From positions 34,475,466 to 34,539,465 of the forward strand of contig OX393577.1 in NCBI GenBank assembly GCA_947652605.1: a stretch of DNA of 64,000 nucleotides, in the 5' to 3' direction. The notes beneath the pieces are model-generated. The model had not been told where the DNA came from and did no database searches. It saw only the letters and a program-made list of their open reading frames with translations. Below are positions 25,151 through 37,716 of this stretch, piece after piece. The stretch comes from Elmis aenea. Lineage: Eukaryota > Arthropoda > Insecta > Coleoptera > Elmidae. A program made the translations under genes and the position numbers. Positions within the stretch are counted from its first letter, which is position 1. Each line of letters starts with the position of its first letter.

Positions 25151-25619
25151 TTTGCACTGCTGTTAGGAAACCACTCACCCAAAAGCACAAAAATGGCGAG
25201 GGCATCCCATATTCATGGGATTTACCCCACCCTCGAGCAATCACTAACAGGCGGCAATTTCAAAAATATAGAAACAATGTAGGTGTATTCGTAATTAAAC
25301 TATTATATACAAACATACTTACCTTTTGTAATTGATAACAAATCACAGTTTAATTCACAAATACTCTAAAACACATAATACAATTGACGATTGCCCTTAA
25401 ATGTCCTGACCGTTATTTGGATACGTTATTTGGGTAGAAATATTTAATGAAATTGTTTTTCTTATAATTCACCTTTCGCGAATAAAAAAACATCACACGC
25501 GTATTTCTTTCACTAGAATCTCGCTTAACATTTGTAGGTACATAAGTATATAAAAAAATATACAAATGTAATAAATTAATAGCGGTTATATGAATTCAGT
25601 TGCAATTATTTCGTTTTGT

Positions 25620-25800
25620 TAATCAAAGACTCTTTTTGAAGACGTACCGATTAATGAAGTCATTTGAGGACATAGACGCTTTTTGGGTACGGATCGTACA
25701 CGTAGCCTTTTGAAGACATCATAATTGTTTATGAACGCAGTTTAAGGACTTAAACTTTTGAAGACGATTACTAAACGCGAAACGCGTATGTTATTGATTT
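25620..25800 (+). repeat. Degenerate short-motif array flanking the satellite
   Basis: At least six diverged copies of a ~16-bp motif resembling GACGCCTTTTGAGGAC occur, for example near 25,628, 25,659, 25,675, 25,698, 25,735 and 25,754. The motif also occurs three times in each 293-bp satellite monomer. This looks like an older version of the sequence that was later amplified. Confidence 0.6.
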
Positions 25801-25958
25801 AAATATTGTATTCAGTTTTATTCGTATATTTAAATATTTCGTAAAATTGACTAGCGTATTTAATTCCAAGATGTTTATACGACATACACCATACACCTGA
25901 CAAGGTGCATCTTGGATACATAGGTAGTTTATATTATTATCAGTTACCTGATTGTGAG

Positions 25959-28900
25959 TAATATAATTAAATGAAAAATGTATACATATCAGTCGCAATT
26001 GCTTTATTTTCTTGCGTTTAACGACGCCTTTTGAGGACCTTTATCTTGTTTATGAACGCCGTTTGAGTACCTAACGCATTTTGGAGACTCTCGCAATACG
26101 CCTAAATCTGATAAATATTTTTATTTAGTTTTATTTGTTTGTGTATCGTTACAAAATGGTCTAGGCAATTATTTTTATAACTTTTGTAACACACACAAGA
26201 TTTAACGGAATTTTATGCACACATAGTTTTTTTAATCACTGTTTACCTAAGTATTATAATTAAATGAAAAATGTATACATATCAGTCGCAATTGCTTTAT
26301 TTTCTTGCGTTTAACGACGCCTTTTGAGGACCTTTATCTTGTTTATGAACGCCGTTTGAGTACCTAACGCATTTTGGAGACTCTCGCAATACGTCTAAAT
26401 CTGATAAATATTTTTATTTAGTTTTATTTGTTTGTGTATCGTTACAAAATGGTCTAGGCAATTATTTTTATAACTTTTGTAACACACACAAGATTTAACG
26501 GAATTTTATGCACACATAGTTCTTTTTATCACTGTTTACCTAAGTATTATAATTAAATGAAAAATGTATACATATCAGTCGCAATTGCTTTATTTTCTTG
26601 CGTTTAACGACGCCTTTTGAGGACCTTTATCTTGTTTATGAACGCCGTTTGAGTATCTAACGCATTTTGGAGACTCTCGCGATACGTCTAAATCTGATAA
26701 ATATTTTTATTTAGTTTTATTTGTTTGTGTATCGTTACAAAATGGTCTAGGCAATTATTTTTATAACTTTTGTAACACACACAAGATTTAACGGAATTTT
26801 ATGCACACATAGTTTTTTTAATCACTGTTTACCTAAGTATTATAATTAAATGAAAAATGTATACATATCAGTCGCAATTGCTTTATTTTCTTGCGTTTAA
26901 CGACGCCTTTTGAGGACCTTTATCTTGTTTATGAACGCCGTTTGAGTACCTAACGCATTTTGGAGACTCTCGCAATACGTCTAAATCTGATAAATATTTT
27001 TATTTAGTTTTATTTGTTTGTGTATCGTTACAAAATGGTCTAGGCAATTATTTTTATAACTTTTGTAACACACACAAGATTTAACGGAATTTTATGCACA
27101 CATAGTTTTTTTAATCACTGTTTACCTAAGTATTATAATTAAATGAAAAATGTATACATATCAGTCGCAATTGCTTTATTTTCTTGCGTTTAACGACGCC
27201 TTTTGAGGACCTTTATCTTGTTTATGAACGCCGTTTGAGTACCTAACGCATTTTGGAGACTCTCGCAATACGTCTAAATCTGATAAATATTTTTATTTAG
27301 TTTTATTTGTTTGTGTATCGTTACAAAATGGTCTAGGCAATTATTTTTATAACTTTTGTAACACACACAAGATTTAACGGAATTTTATGCACACATAGTT
27401 TTTTTAATCACTGTTTACCTAAGTATTATAATTAAATGAAAAATGTATACATATCAGTCGCAATTGCTTTATTTTCTTGCGTTTAACGACGCCTTTTGAG
27501 GACCTTTATCTTGTTTATGAACGCCGTTTGAGTATCTAACGCATTTTGGAGACTCTCGCGATACGCCTAAATCTGATAAATATTTTTATTTAGTTTTATT
27601 TGTTTGTGTATCGTTACAAAATGGTCTAGGCAATTATTTTTATAACTTTTGTAACACACACAAGATTTAACGGAATTTTATGCACACATAGTTCTTTTTA
27701 TCACTGTTTACCTAAGTAATATAATTAAATGAAAAATGTATACATATCAGTCGCAATTGCTTTATTTTCTTGCGTTTAACGACGCCTTTTGAGGACCTTT
27801 ATCTTGTTTATGAACGCCGTTTGAGTACCTAACGCATTTTGGAGACTCTCGCGATACGCCTAAATCTGATAAATATTTTTATTTAGTTTTATTTGTTTGT
27901 GTATCGTTACAAAATGGTCTAGGCAATTATTTTTATAACTTTTGTAACACACACAAGATTTAACGGAATTTTATGCACACATAGTTCTTTTTATCACTGT
28001 TTACCTAAGTAATATAATTAAATGAAAAATGTATACATATCAGTCGCATTTGCTTTATTTTCTTGCGTTTAACGACGCCTTTTGAGGACCTTTATCTTGT
28101 TTATGAACGCCGTTTGAGTACCTAACGCATTTTGGAGACTCTCGCGATACGCCTAAATCTGATAAATATTTTTATTTAGTTTTATTTGTTTGTGTATCGT
28201 TACAAAATGGTCTAGGCAATTATTTTTATAACTTTTGTAACACACACAAGATTTAACGGAATTTTATGCACACATAGTTCTTTTTATCACTGTTTACCTA
28301 AGTAATATAATTAAATGAAAAATGTATACATATCAGTCGCAATTGCTTTATTTTCTTGCGTTTAACGACGCCTTTTGAGGACCTTTATCTTGTTTATGAA
28401 CGCCGTTTGAGTACCTAACGCATTTTGGAGACTCTCGCGATACGCCTAAATCTGATAAATATTTTTATTTAGTTTTATTTGTTTGTGTATCGTTACAAAA
28501 TGGTCTAGGCAATTATTTTTATAACTTTTGTAACACACACAAGATTTAACGGAATTTTATGCACACATAGTTCTTTTTATCACTGTTTACCTAAGTAATA
28601 TAATTAAATGAAAAATGTATACATATCAGTCGCATTTGCTTTATTTTCTTGCGTTTAACGACGCCTTTTGAGGACCTTTATCTTGTTTATGAACGCCGTT
28701 TGAGTACCTAACGCATTTTGGAGACTCTCGCGATACGCCTAAATCTGATAAATATTTTTATTTAGTTTTATTTGTTTGTGTATCGTTACAAAATGGTCTA
28801 GGCAATTATTTTTATAACTTTTGTAACACACACAAGATTTAACGGAATTTTATGCACACATAGTTCTTTTTATCACTGTTTACCTAAGTAATATAATTAA

Positions 28901-31656
28901 ATGAAAAATGTATACATATCAGTCGCATTTGCTTTATTTTCTTGCGTTTAACGACGCCTTTTGAGGACCTTTATCTTGTTTATGAACGCCGTTTGAGTAC
29001 CTAACGCATTTTGGAGACTCTCGCGATACGCCTAAATCTGATAAATATTTTTATTTAGTTTTATTTGTTTGTGTATCGTTACAAAATGGTCTAGGCAATT
29101 ATTTTTATAACTTTTGTAACACACACAAGATTTAACGGAATTTTATGCACACATAGTTCTTTTTATCACTGTTTACCTAAGTAATATAATTAAATGAAAA
29201 ATGTATACATATCAGTCGCAATTGCTTTATTTTCTTGCGTTTAACGACGCCTTTTGAGGACCTTTATCTTGTTTATGAACGCCGTTTGAGTACCTAACGC
29301 ATTTTGGAGACTCTCGCGATACGCCTAAATCTGATAAATATTTTTATTTAGTTTTATTTGTTTGTGTATCGTTACAAAATGGTCTAGGCAATTATTTTTA
29401 TAACTTTTGTAACACACACAAGATTTAACGGAATTTTATGCACACATAGTTCTTTTTATCACTGTTTACCTAAGTAATATAATTAAATGAAAAATGTATA
29501 CATATCAGTCGCATTTGCTTTATTTTCTTGCGTTTAACGACGCCTTTTGAGGACCTTTATCTTGTTTATGAACGCCGTTTGAGTACCTAACGCATTTTGG
29601 AGACTCTCGCGATACGCCTAAATCTGATAAATATTTTTATTTAGTTTTATTTGTTTGTGTATCGTTACAAAATGGTCTAGGCAATTATTTTTATAACTTT
29701 TGTAACACACACAAGATTTAACGGAATTTTATGCACACATAGTTCTTTTTATCACTGTTTACCTAAGTAATATAATTAAATGAAAAATGTATACATATCA
29801 GTCGCAATTGCTTTATTTTCTTGCGTTTAACGACGCCTTTTGAGGACCTTTATCTTGTTTATGAACGCCGTTTGAGTACCTAACGCATTTTGGAGACTCT
29901 CGCGATACGCCTAAATCTGATAAATATTTTTATTTAGTTTTATTTGTTTGTGTATCGTTACAAAATGGTCTAGGCAATTATTTTTATAACTTTTGTAACA
30001 CACACAAGATTTAACGGAGTTTTATGCACACATAGTTCTTTTTATCACTGTTTACCTAAGTAATATAATTAAATGAAAAATGTATACATATCAGTCGCAA
30101 TTGCTTTATTTTCTTGCGTTTAACGACGCCTTTTGAGGACCTTTATCTTGTTTATGAACGCCGTTTGAGTACCTAACGCATTTTGGAGACTCTCGCGATA
30201 CGCCTAAATCTGATAAATATTTTTATTTAGTTTTATTTGTTTGTGTATCGTTACAAAATGGTCTAGGCAATTATTTTTATAACTTTTGTAACACACACAA
30301 GATTTAACGGAGTTTTATGCACACATAGTTTTTTTTATCACTGTTTACCTAAGTAATATAATTAAATGAAAAATGTATACATATCAGTCGCAATTGCTTT
30401 ATTTTCTTGCGTTTAACGACGCCTTTTGAGGACCTTTATCTTGTTTATGAACGCCGTTTGAGTACCTAACGCATTTTGGAGACTCTCGCGATACGCCTAA
30501 ATCTGATAAATATTTTTATTTAGTTTTATTTGTTTGTGTATCGTTACAAAATGGTCTAGGCAATTATTTTTATAACTTTTGTAACACACACAAGATTTAA
30601 CGGAATTTTATGCACACATAGTTTTTTTAATCACTGTTTACCTAAGTATTATAATTAAATGAAAAATGTATACATATCATTCGCAATTGCTTTATTTTCT
30701 TGCGTTTAACGACGCCTTTTGAGGACCTTTATCTTGTTTATGAACGCCGTTTGAGTACCTAACGCATTTTGGAGACTCTCGTGATACGCCTAAATCTGAT
30801 AAATATTTTTATTTAGTTTTATTTGTTTGTGTATCGTTACAAAATGGTCTAGGCAATTATTTTTATAACTTTTGTAACACACACAAGATTTAACGGAATT
30901 TTATGCACACATAGTTCTTTTTATCACTGTTTACCTAAGTAATATAATTAAATGAAAAATGTATACATATCAGTCGCAATTGCTTTATTTTCTTGCGTTT
31001 AACGACGCCTTTTGAGGACCTTTATCTTGTTTATGAACGCCGTTTGAGTACCTAACGCATTTTGGAGACTCTCGTGATACGCCTAAATCTGATAAATATT
31101 TTTATTTAGTTTTATTTGTTTGTGTATCGTTACAAAATTGTCTAGGCAATTATTTTTATAACTTTTGTAACACACACAAGATTTAACGGAATTTTATGCA
31201 CACATAGTTCTTTTTATCACTGTTTACCTGAGTAATATAATTAAATGAAAAATGTATACATATCAGTCGCAATTGCTTTATTTTTTTGCGTTTAACGACG
31301 CCTTTTGAGGACCTTTATCTTGTTTATGAACGCCGTTTGAGTACCTAACGCATTTTGGAGACTCTCGCAATACGCCTAAATCTGATAAATATTTTTATTT
31401 AGTTTTATTTGTTTGTGTATCGTTACAAAATGGTCTAGGCAATTCTTTTTAAAACTTTTGTAACACACACAAGATTTAACGGAATTTTATGCACACATAG
31501 TTTTTTTTATCACTGTTTACCTGAGTAATATAATTAAATGAAAAATGTATACATATCAGTCGCAATTGCTTTATTTTCTTGTGTTTAACGACGCCTTTTG
31601 AGGACCTTTATCTTGTTTATGAACGCCGTTTGAGTACCTAACGCATTTTGGAGACT
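25959..31656 (+). repeat. 293-bp tandem satellite, about 19.4 copies
   Basis: Monomers begin TAATATAATTAAATGAAAAA and repeat every 293 bp (for example GGTCTAGGCA at 26,158, 26,451, 26,744 and 27,037). Copies are nearly identical, with recurrent variants: CGCAATTGC or CGCATTTGC, CGCAATACG or CGCGATACG, and TAAGTATTA or TAAGTAATA. Each monomer holds three versions of a ~16-bp motif (GACGCCTTTTGAGGAC, AACGCCGTTTGAGTAC, AACGCATTTTGGAGAC). The array stops inside a monomer at 31,656. No open frame runs through it. Confidence 0.95.
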
Positions 31657-32240
31657 TTGTAAAACAAAAATAAATTCATATTAAGAAAACTATAAAATTA
31701 CATTCATGTCCTCAAACGGCGTCCAGAGGGACCTAGTACTCCTTTTAGGAACCTTTAGTTGCGCTTGCTAAATAAGAAACTAACATCTAAATCAATTTTG
31801 TGAAAATAAAAGTAAGAAAGTGTAGGTAACCCGCTAAACAACTGTTTTACAAAGGGACATTTGCCAGACATCTATTGTTGTTTCGTATTCAGTAAGTTAG
31901 TACATAAAATAGCCGCTGTCGCTACTGCGGTGTACCTATAATGCTGCTTTAGCATAAAATTTTGACAGCTCGCTTTGGGGACTGGCTGAAACTACCGCAG
32001 AGTCCCCAAAAGGCGTAGCTTAAAACACAGTTTGTCCCCAAACTACTTCCTTCACATACATATATATATATATATATATATGATCTCTGAACTAAGTGGC
32101 GTCCATCAACATCCCTCGCACATTACATGTGGCGTCCCGTTACTAAGTGGACTCCGTATACGGACGCCACATAGTTTCTCTATTGAAACGGACTTTAAAG
32201 CACCGGTACTGTGACTGGAATTAATTTTAGAGGGACGCCA
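31657..32240. repeat. Right flank of the satellite with inverted motif copies
   Basis: GTCCTCAAACGGCGTC (about 31,709-31,724) is the exact reverse complement of the satellite motif form GACGCCGTTTGAGGAC. Further GGCGTCC/GGACGCC pieces follow near 32,098, 32,132, 32,163 and 32,232, and a (TA)n tract lies at about 32,058-32,081. Nothing coding is recognised. Confidence 0.5.
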
Positions 32241-34051
32241 CAAATCCGAGATTTTGTACAGTTTGAATATTATAGTTGGACCGTTGGCCGTTCTTGGATC
32301 GTGCGCTCGCGTCGCGTGTATATCGGAAGGGTATATATATTTTTTCGATTCACAGTGGAAGTGGCATCCAGGATATCGGCAATATATGTTTGTGTGAATT
32401 GTAAATTAAATATGCTGTGCGGCAACCATTAAAAAATACAAAATTAGAGCAATTTGAAATGTTGTTGATTCTGTAACTTTTACTGCCATTATTAACGTTT
32501 TTAATGATTAACAACAATAAAGTTTGATAACAAACTGACAGTAGTGTCATGTACTATCATGATTTTGTGAACGTTATTTTAGTTATTATATTAATATTAT
32601 TTAAAACAACCAATATAGAAATGTTTTGAAATGCAGTTTTCTATTCTGCATCCGAAAATTTCAAAAATACAGAATTTTATTGATAGGTATTTAAAAGTAA
32701 TTTTGTTGCGGTTTATAATGTAATTTTGTTGGAAAAGGTTTAAATTAGCTTCTACTACACATTTTTTGACAATATTCATTTAAACCTTATTCCCATTTTT
32801 TTAATGAAAATAATAATAATAATAATAACTAACTATATGTATATGAATTTATAGGTACTAACGATATAAAAAAAGTAGAATACAAATGTATCTAACGATG
32901 GTTGATACAGCTTAAGTAAATTCCAAACAGGAAAGGTTTGAAAATGTACAAAAAAATTATAATGTAGAGTGAAGCCGTTTTTCAAAATTTTTTATTTGTG
33001 ATTAAAGTCCGTGCGTGACTTAAAACTGATTATTTTTGTGCAAAATTAATATCGCCGTTTTGATGATAATTTACGGGCATCAACACAATATTTAATAAAC
33101 TTGAAGGCTTTGAAAATATTACGAAAATATGTTTTAAATAAAGGACACAAAAAAGTATTTGTCATTATTTATTGTTCCATTAGTTTTCAAATACATAAAT
33201 AAGTTTATATTGCTTGGACATTTTATGGGGGTGTCATATAAATTCGACACTATGATTTATTTTATTGTTGTGACAAACTAATTTGTCAAAAAATGGTAGA
33301 CGGTTTTTAACGCAAAATTACTGTGTAAAGCGCAACAAAATTACTTCCAAATAAAAATACATTTAAAGTATGTGTAATGCTATAATTCAAGCAAAGTGGT
33401 GCTACTTTAAATATGTCATTATTCACTCCACAAATTTTGAGTTAAAACGTACCAAAAATATTTCATACATTGTCTATGTATAAAGATATTGCCTTTTAAT
33501 TAAAAATTATTTTAAGATATTTTTTTAACTAAATAAATACATCCATACATTTTGTTAAGTTACGGTACTAATGTGTGGTATATGTTAACTGTTTCGTTCA
33601 CTTATTTTAATTTGTTAATCACATATAACTACTATTGAATAATAAAGCTGATTTAAAATTTCAACCCTATTGCCGTTTATTTAAGGAGTTTATTGACTTT
33701 ATGGTAAAAATTTAAAAAAAAGGTAAGTAATGTTTAATTAGGTAAGTAATGCATATTTATTTTTTTATGTGATATTAGCCCGTACTTGTAAGGCGTGTTA
33801 TTTTATATTTTACCTCATCCTGTTTCCTACATAACTTTTTTTTCTGACCTACATTTCTTACCTAAATTACCTAATATGTTTATCTCCATGAATTTGGCCC
33901 GAACTTAGGAAGCACACATGATGCTATAATTTTTTTCAGTTATTGCTTCTTAGTGCTTCAAAATCGATAAACAAAACTTCGAAAAAATGAAAAGGTTTTA
34001 TTACTTAAAGTATAGTATTAACAAATACTGTTAAAACAATTATATACCCTA
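32241..34051. other. No gene recognised
   Basis: AT-rich sequence with an (ATA)n run near 32,810-32,827 and short chance frames only. Confidence 0.45.
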
Positions 34052-34053
34052 TA

Positions 34054-34992
34054 CCGGGTGATTTAGTTTGACTGTAGCACCCCTATAACTTTTTAATTAT
34101 TGAAAATTACCCCCAACAAACCTTATATTTTTCGAAACGACGACAAATTTTCTATCAAGTGATGTGCATTTGTCATCTCTACGATGACGTATGTCAAATT
34201 CGCGATAGGCAACTGTTTTTTTTTAAATTACATAGTATACATGTTTTTGTTGATTCGGATAGAAAATGTAATTCTGAATCCGACCATGTATTAAAAAAGT
34301 ATGCATACATAAGAAAATTTTCGAGAAAAATCAGTTTAAAGTTTATTCAAATTGTAGCAAACAGTCTATTTAACATAACAAAAAAACTATCGGATCTTAA
34401 ATATTATAGTATAACAATCAATGGAAATATATTAAAAATAAATTTTTAGTAAAAATAAAAGCAAATAATAAACGTGTATTAAAGCAGTTACAAATAGAGG
34501 ACAACTGCGTTTGGAAGCGGGGGGCGGTCACTTTGAACATATTAAAGTCCAATTTTTTATGTCAACGTTAAATAATTGTTTTTTATTTTATTAAAAACTA
34601 ATTTTTAATACATTTCCATTGGTAGTCATAGTGTAATTTTCAAAATTTGATCATTGTTTTTTGTTATGTTAAATAGACTGTTTGCTATAATTTGAATAAA
34701 CTTTGAACTGATTTTTCTCGAAAATTTTCTTACTTATGCATACTTTTTTAATACATGGTCGGATTCAGAATTACATTTTCTATCCGAATCAACAATAAAA
34801 TGTATACTATGTAATTTAGGAAAAAAATTAGTTGCCTATCGCGGATTTGACATACGTCATCGTAGACATGACAAATGCACATCACTTAATAGAAAATTTG
34901 TCGCCGTTTCCAAAAATATAAGGTTTGTTGAAACTATTTTCAATAATTAAAAAAGTATAGCACCCCTATAACAGTCAAACTGAATCACCCGG
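34054..34992. mobile_element. Foldback MITE with CCGGGTGATT ends, copy 2
   Basis: Same family as the element at 16,494. The ends CCGGGTGATT and AATCACCCGG are flanked by TA at 34,052-34,053 and 34,993-34,994. The arms are about 400 bp and mostly mirror each other around a centre near 34,500-34,530. A plus-strand open frame at 34,159-34,449 lies wholly inside the left arm and is not a gene. Confidence 0.82.
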
Positions 34993-35427
34993 TATTGATT
35001 TTTATATAAGGAGTTCATTTGCATTTTAAATTTCACAAAAACAATAATTTTACCGCCAGGATAAATACTTGTGAGTTTTGATGATAAACTTATTTACTAA
35101 TATTCATTGCGTTATTCCCTTAAATTACAAAATTTAAGTCAGTAGCAGGTTAGGCACACTTTTATGATAGGGCTTTAAACCACACTTAAAATACAATTCG
35201 TTTCATTCAGAACTAAGGCAGTAAATCTCCAATGATTCTTTTTGAATAAGTACTAAAAAAACGACATCTCGTAAATCTTATTTGTACATTACCCTTTTTA
35301 CTTCAATTTTTTAAAAAAAAAAAACCCCTTCGGTCTTGAACATTCGTAGCGCTTGTGATAGCTGTCTTTACTTCAGTTTTTTTTCGTAATAAATTTTTTT
35401 AAAAACAGTTGTAAACATATCCCAAAT

Positions 35428-35850
35428 CAGTGTTCTCCCCAGAATTTATTTTTTGCCGGGCGGACGCAAAAGGTTGCCGGGCGCCCCCCCTCGCCCCCAA
35501 TGAATTTTTGGTCTTATTATTTTATAATTACATATAATTTTGTATTATTAGTTTTTAAATTTACACAAATATTTTGTTCCAAACAAAATTATTTATTTGT
35601 AATAAATATCGCATTTTAAACAAAAATATAATACAATTTAATTTAAGGAATTTTAAGAATTTAAAGAAACTTTGTTTAACTAAATAAAAAATAAACTATT
35701 CGCTAAAAGAACCTTCGTCCTCTTCAACTTCCTGGTTTGAAACCAAAGTTGTTTTAGATTGCTTTTCATTGTTTTGAGCACTTTCTTGTTTTTTAAAAAA
35801 ACTAAATAAATTAGTCTGATTTGACTTTAAAGTTATTATTCATGTCTGAA
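35428..35850 (-). mobile_element. Possible hAT-like element end with coding remnant
   Basis: CAGTGTTCTCCCCAGAATTT at 35,428 followed by GCCGGGCGG repeats resembles a hAT-type terminus. About 270 bp inward, the minus strand (about 35,699-35,838) has a short open C-terminal segment including QTNLFSFFKKQE and an acidic end EVEEDEGSFSE before a stop. No opposite terminus or upstream exon was found, so the identity is open. Confidence 0.35.
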
Positions 35851-36958
35851 GTATAAAATAAAATTAATAATTAACAGTGTGGTATCTTTATATGTTCAAA
35901 ACTTATTGATTTAATGGAAATATGACATAATTTTTTTGCTAAACAATTTATAGATTTGATAGTGGCCAATAAATAATAAGCAGTAACAGTTGTTCTCTAT
36001 TACCTTAACTATAATATACAGAGGAAAACGCATACACACATACAAGTACGCTAGGACAGATACCTATATCCTAGTAGCGTCCAGGCACCTCACACACATC
36101 CAGACGACCGGCGGAAAAACGTATATAGGAACTATTTATTGTTAATATTCGTATTAAGGCCTTTATATTGGTTCAGTTGAGCACCGATTTTCGAATTAGT
36201 TTTGGAATACAATTATTAATAACAATTTTAGAACAATGTGTATAAGTGCTTCACACTATCATTGTTACCTCATCCCATGTTAATTTTGACCTGATTTTAT
36301 AGCAACCGCATAGCGACCAAATTTTACAGCTACCCCAAGAATATTACCGGCATAAGGGTGTAAATTTAATTTTTGCTATGTGTTAACAGATGGATGGCAT
36401 TACATTCGTGAAATGGTCTTTGCTAAAAATACATAAAACTATTGTAATGCAGATGGCCATTGATTCATATATTTAAACTATTTAAGAAGGCCACAAGCGT
36501 ATTAAAAAAAAATTAAACTATTTTATTGGGCTTGCAACAAATACTTGGTAATTTTTTAATTCATGGTCACAGAATGTTTGTTGTTGTATCTTGATAACTG
36601 TGAAAGGTCGATAGAACAATACAAGTAAAAGTTTTAAACAAACACTACAATAATTAATATCACATATGAAACAGAACTTTAAAGTATGCAGACAATAAAG
36701 GGACTCTTATTGTAAATGACACAAATTATAATTTTAAAAAAATATGTTTTTAAAAACTTAACCGACTTTTATTGAGTACACTTCATATGTTAACAAAAAA
36801 GACAGAAAACCTAAAAACAAAGACAAAGGTTTATAAAAACAGTAAAAAAATGCAATGTTTAAAAAACATTTTAACTGTTTAACCTCTTCAGAGATAATGA
36901 CAAATGTGTATGTTTAATAGTTTTTAAGTAAAATATGGGTAAGCCCAGCCAATATTTT
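35851..36958. other. No gene recognised
   Basis: AT-rich except for a GC-richer patch at about 36,025-36,120 that contains TACGCTAGGACAG and an imperfect inverse. No coding motif. Confidence 0.4.
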
Positions 36959-37716
36959 ATAGCGTCATTCAAAAAGTTTGCAACAAATGGGAATTTTTTT
37001 TATTATCGATTTCTCAAAAAATGTTATTCTTGATAAAAGTTGGTGCATGGTTTAAAACTAATTTTAAGATAAAACAAAGTTCAATAAAATGTCAGAACAC
37101 TAGATTTTAGCGATTTTTTAAATATTAACAAGAGTAAAGTGCCCTTACTTTAAGAGATACAAAAAAAGTTTATAGGAAAAAGTCATTTAGAATCTCAAAA
37201 TTAGACTAGATATGAATTATGACGGTCAATTTTTAACATTCAAAAAGTCTGCAACAAATGGAAAAGTTTTTATTATTGATTTCTCAGAAAATTTTATTCT
37301 TGATAAAAGTTCGTGCATGGTCTAAAACTAATTATAAGATTTTTTTTAAAATATTAAAAAGTCATAGAACACTATATTTTAACGATTTTTGAAATATTAG
37401 CAAGAGCAAGTGCCTAAAATATCTTAAAAAATAAAAATAAAAATTTGACCGTCAAAATTCATATCTAGTCTAATTTTGAGATTCTAAATGACTTTTTCCT
37501 TAAAAAAAAATTTGTATCTCTTAAAATAAGGGCACTTTACCCTGGTTAATATTTCAAAAATCGATAAAATGTAGTGTCCTATGACATTTTAACAACTTCT
37601 TTTTATCTTAAAATTAGTTTTAGACCATGCACCAACTTTTATCAAGAATAAAATTTTCTGAGAAATAGATAATATTTTTTTTTCCATTTGTTGCAGACTT
37701 TTTGAATGACGCTGTA
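36959..37716. mobile_element. Foldback mariner-type MITE with three copies of its arm
   Basis: The ends read TATAGCGTCATTCAAAAAGT and, inverted, TATACAGCGTCATTCAAAAA. The left arm (about 36,959-37,235) and right arm (about 37,435-37,716) are inverted. A third, direct copy of the arm opening lies at about 37,240-37,400. The ends resemble those of mariner elements. It is non-coding. Confidence 0.75.

Noticed and set aside
25959..31656. CRISPR-like interpretation of the tandem array
   Set aside because: The whole 293-bp unit is repeated with no unique spacers, and the DNA is nuclear animal sequence.
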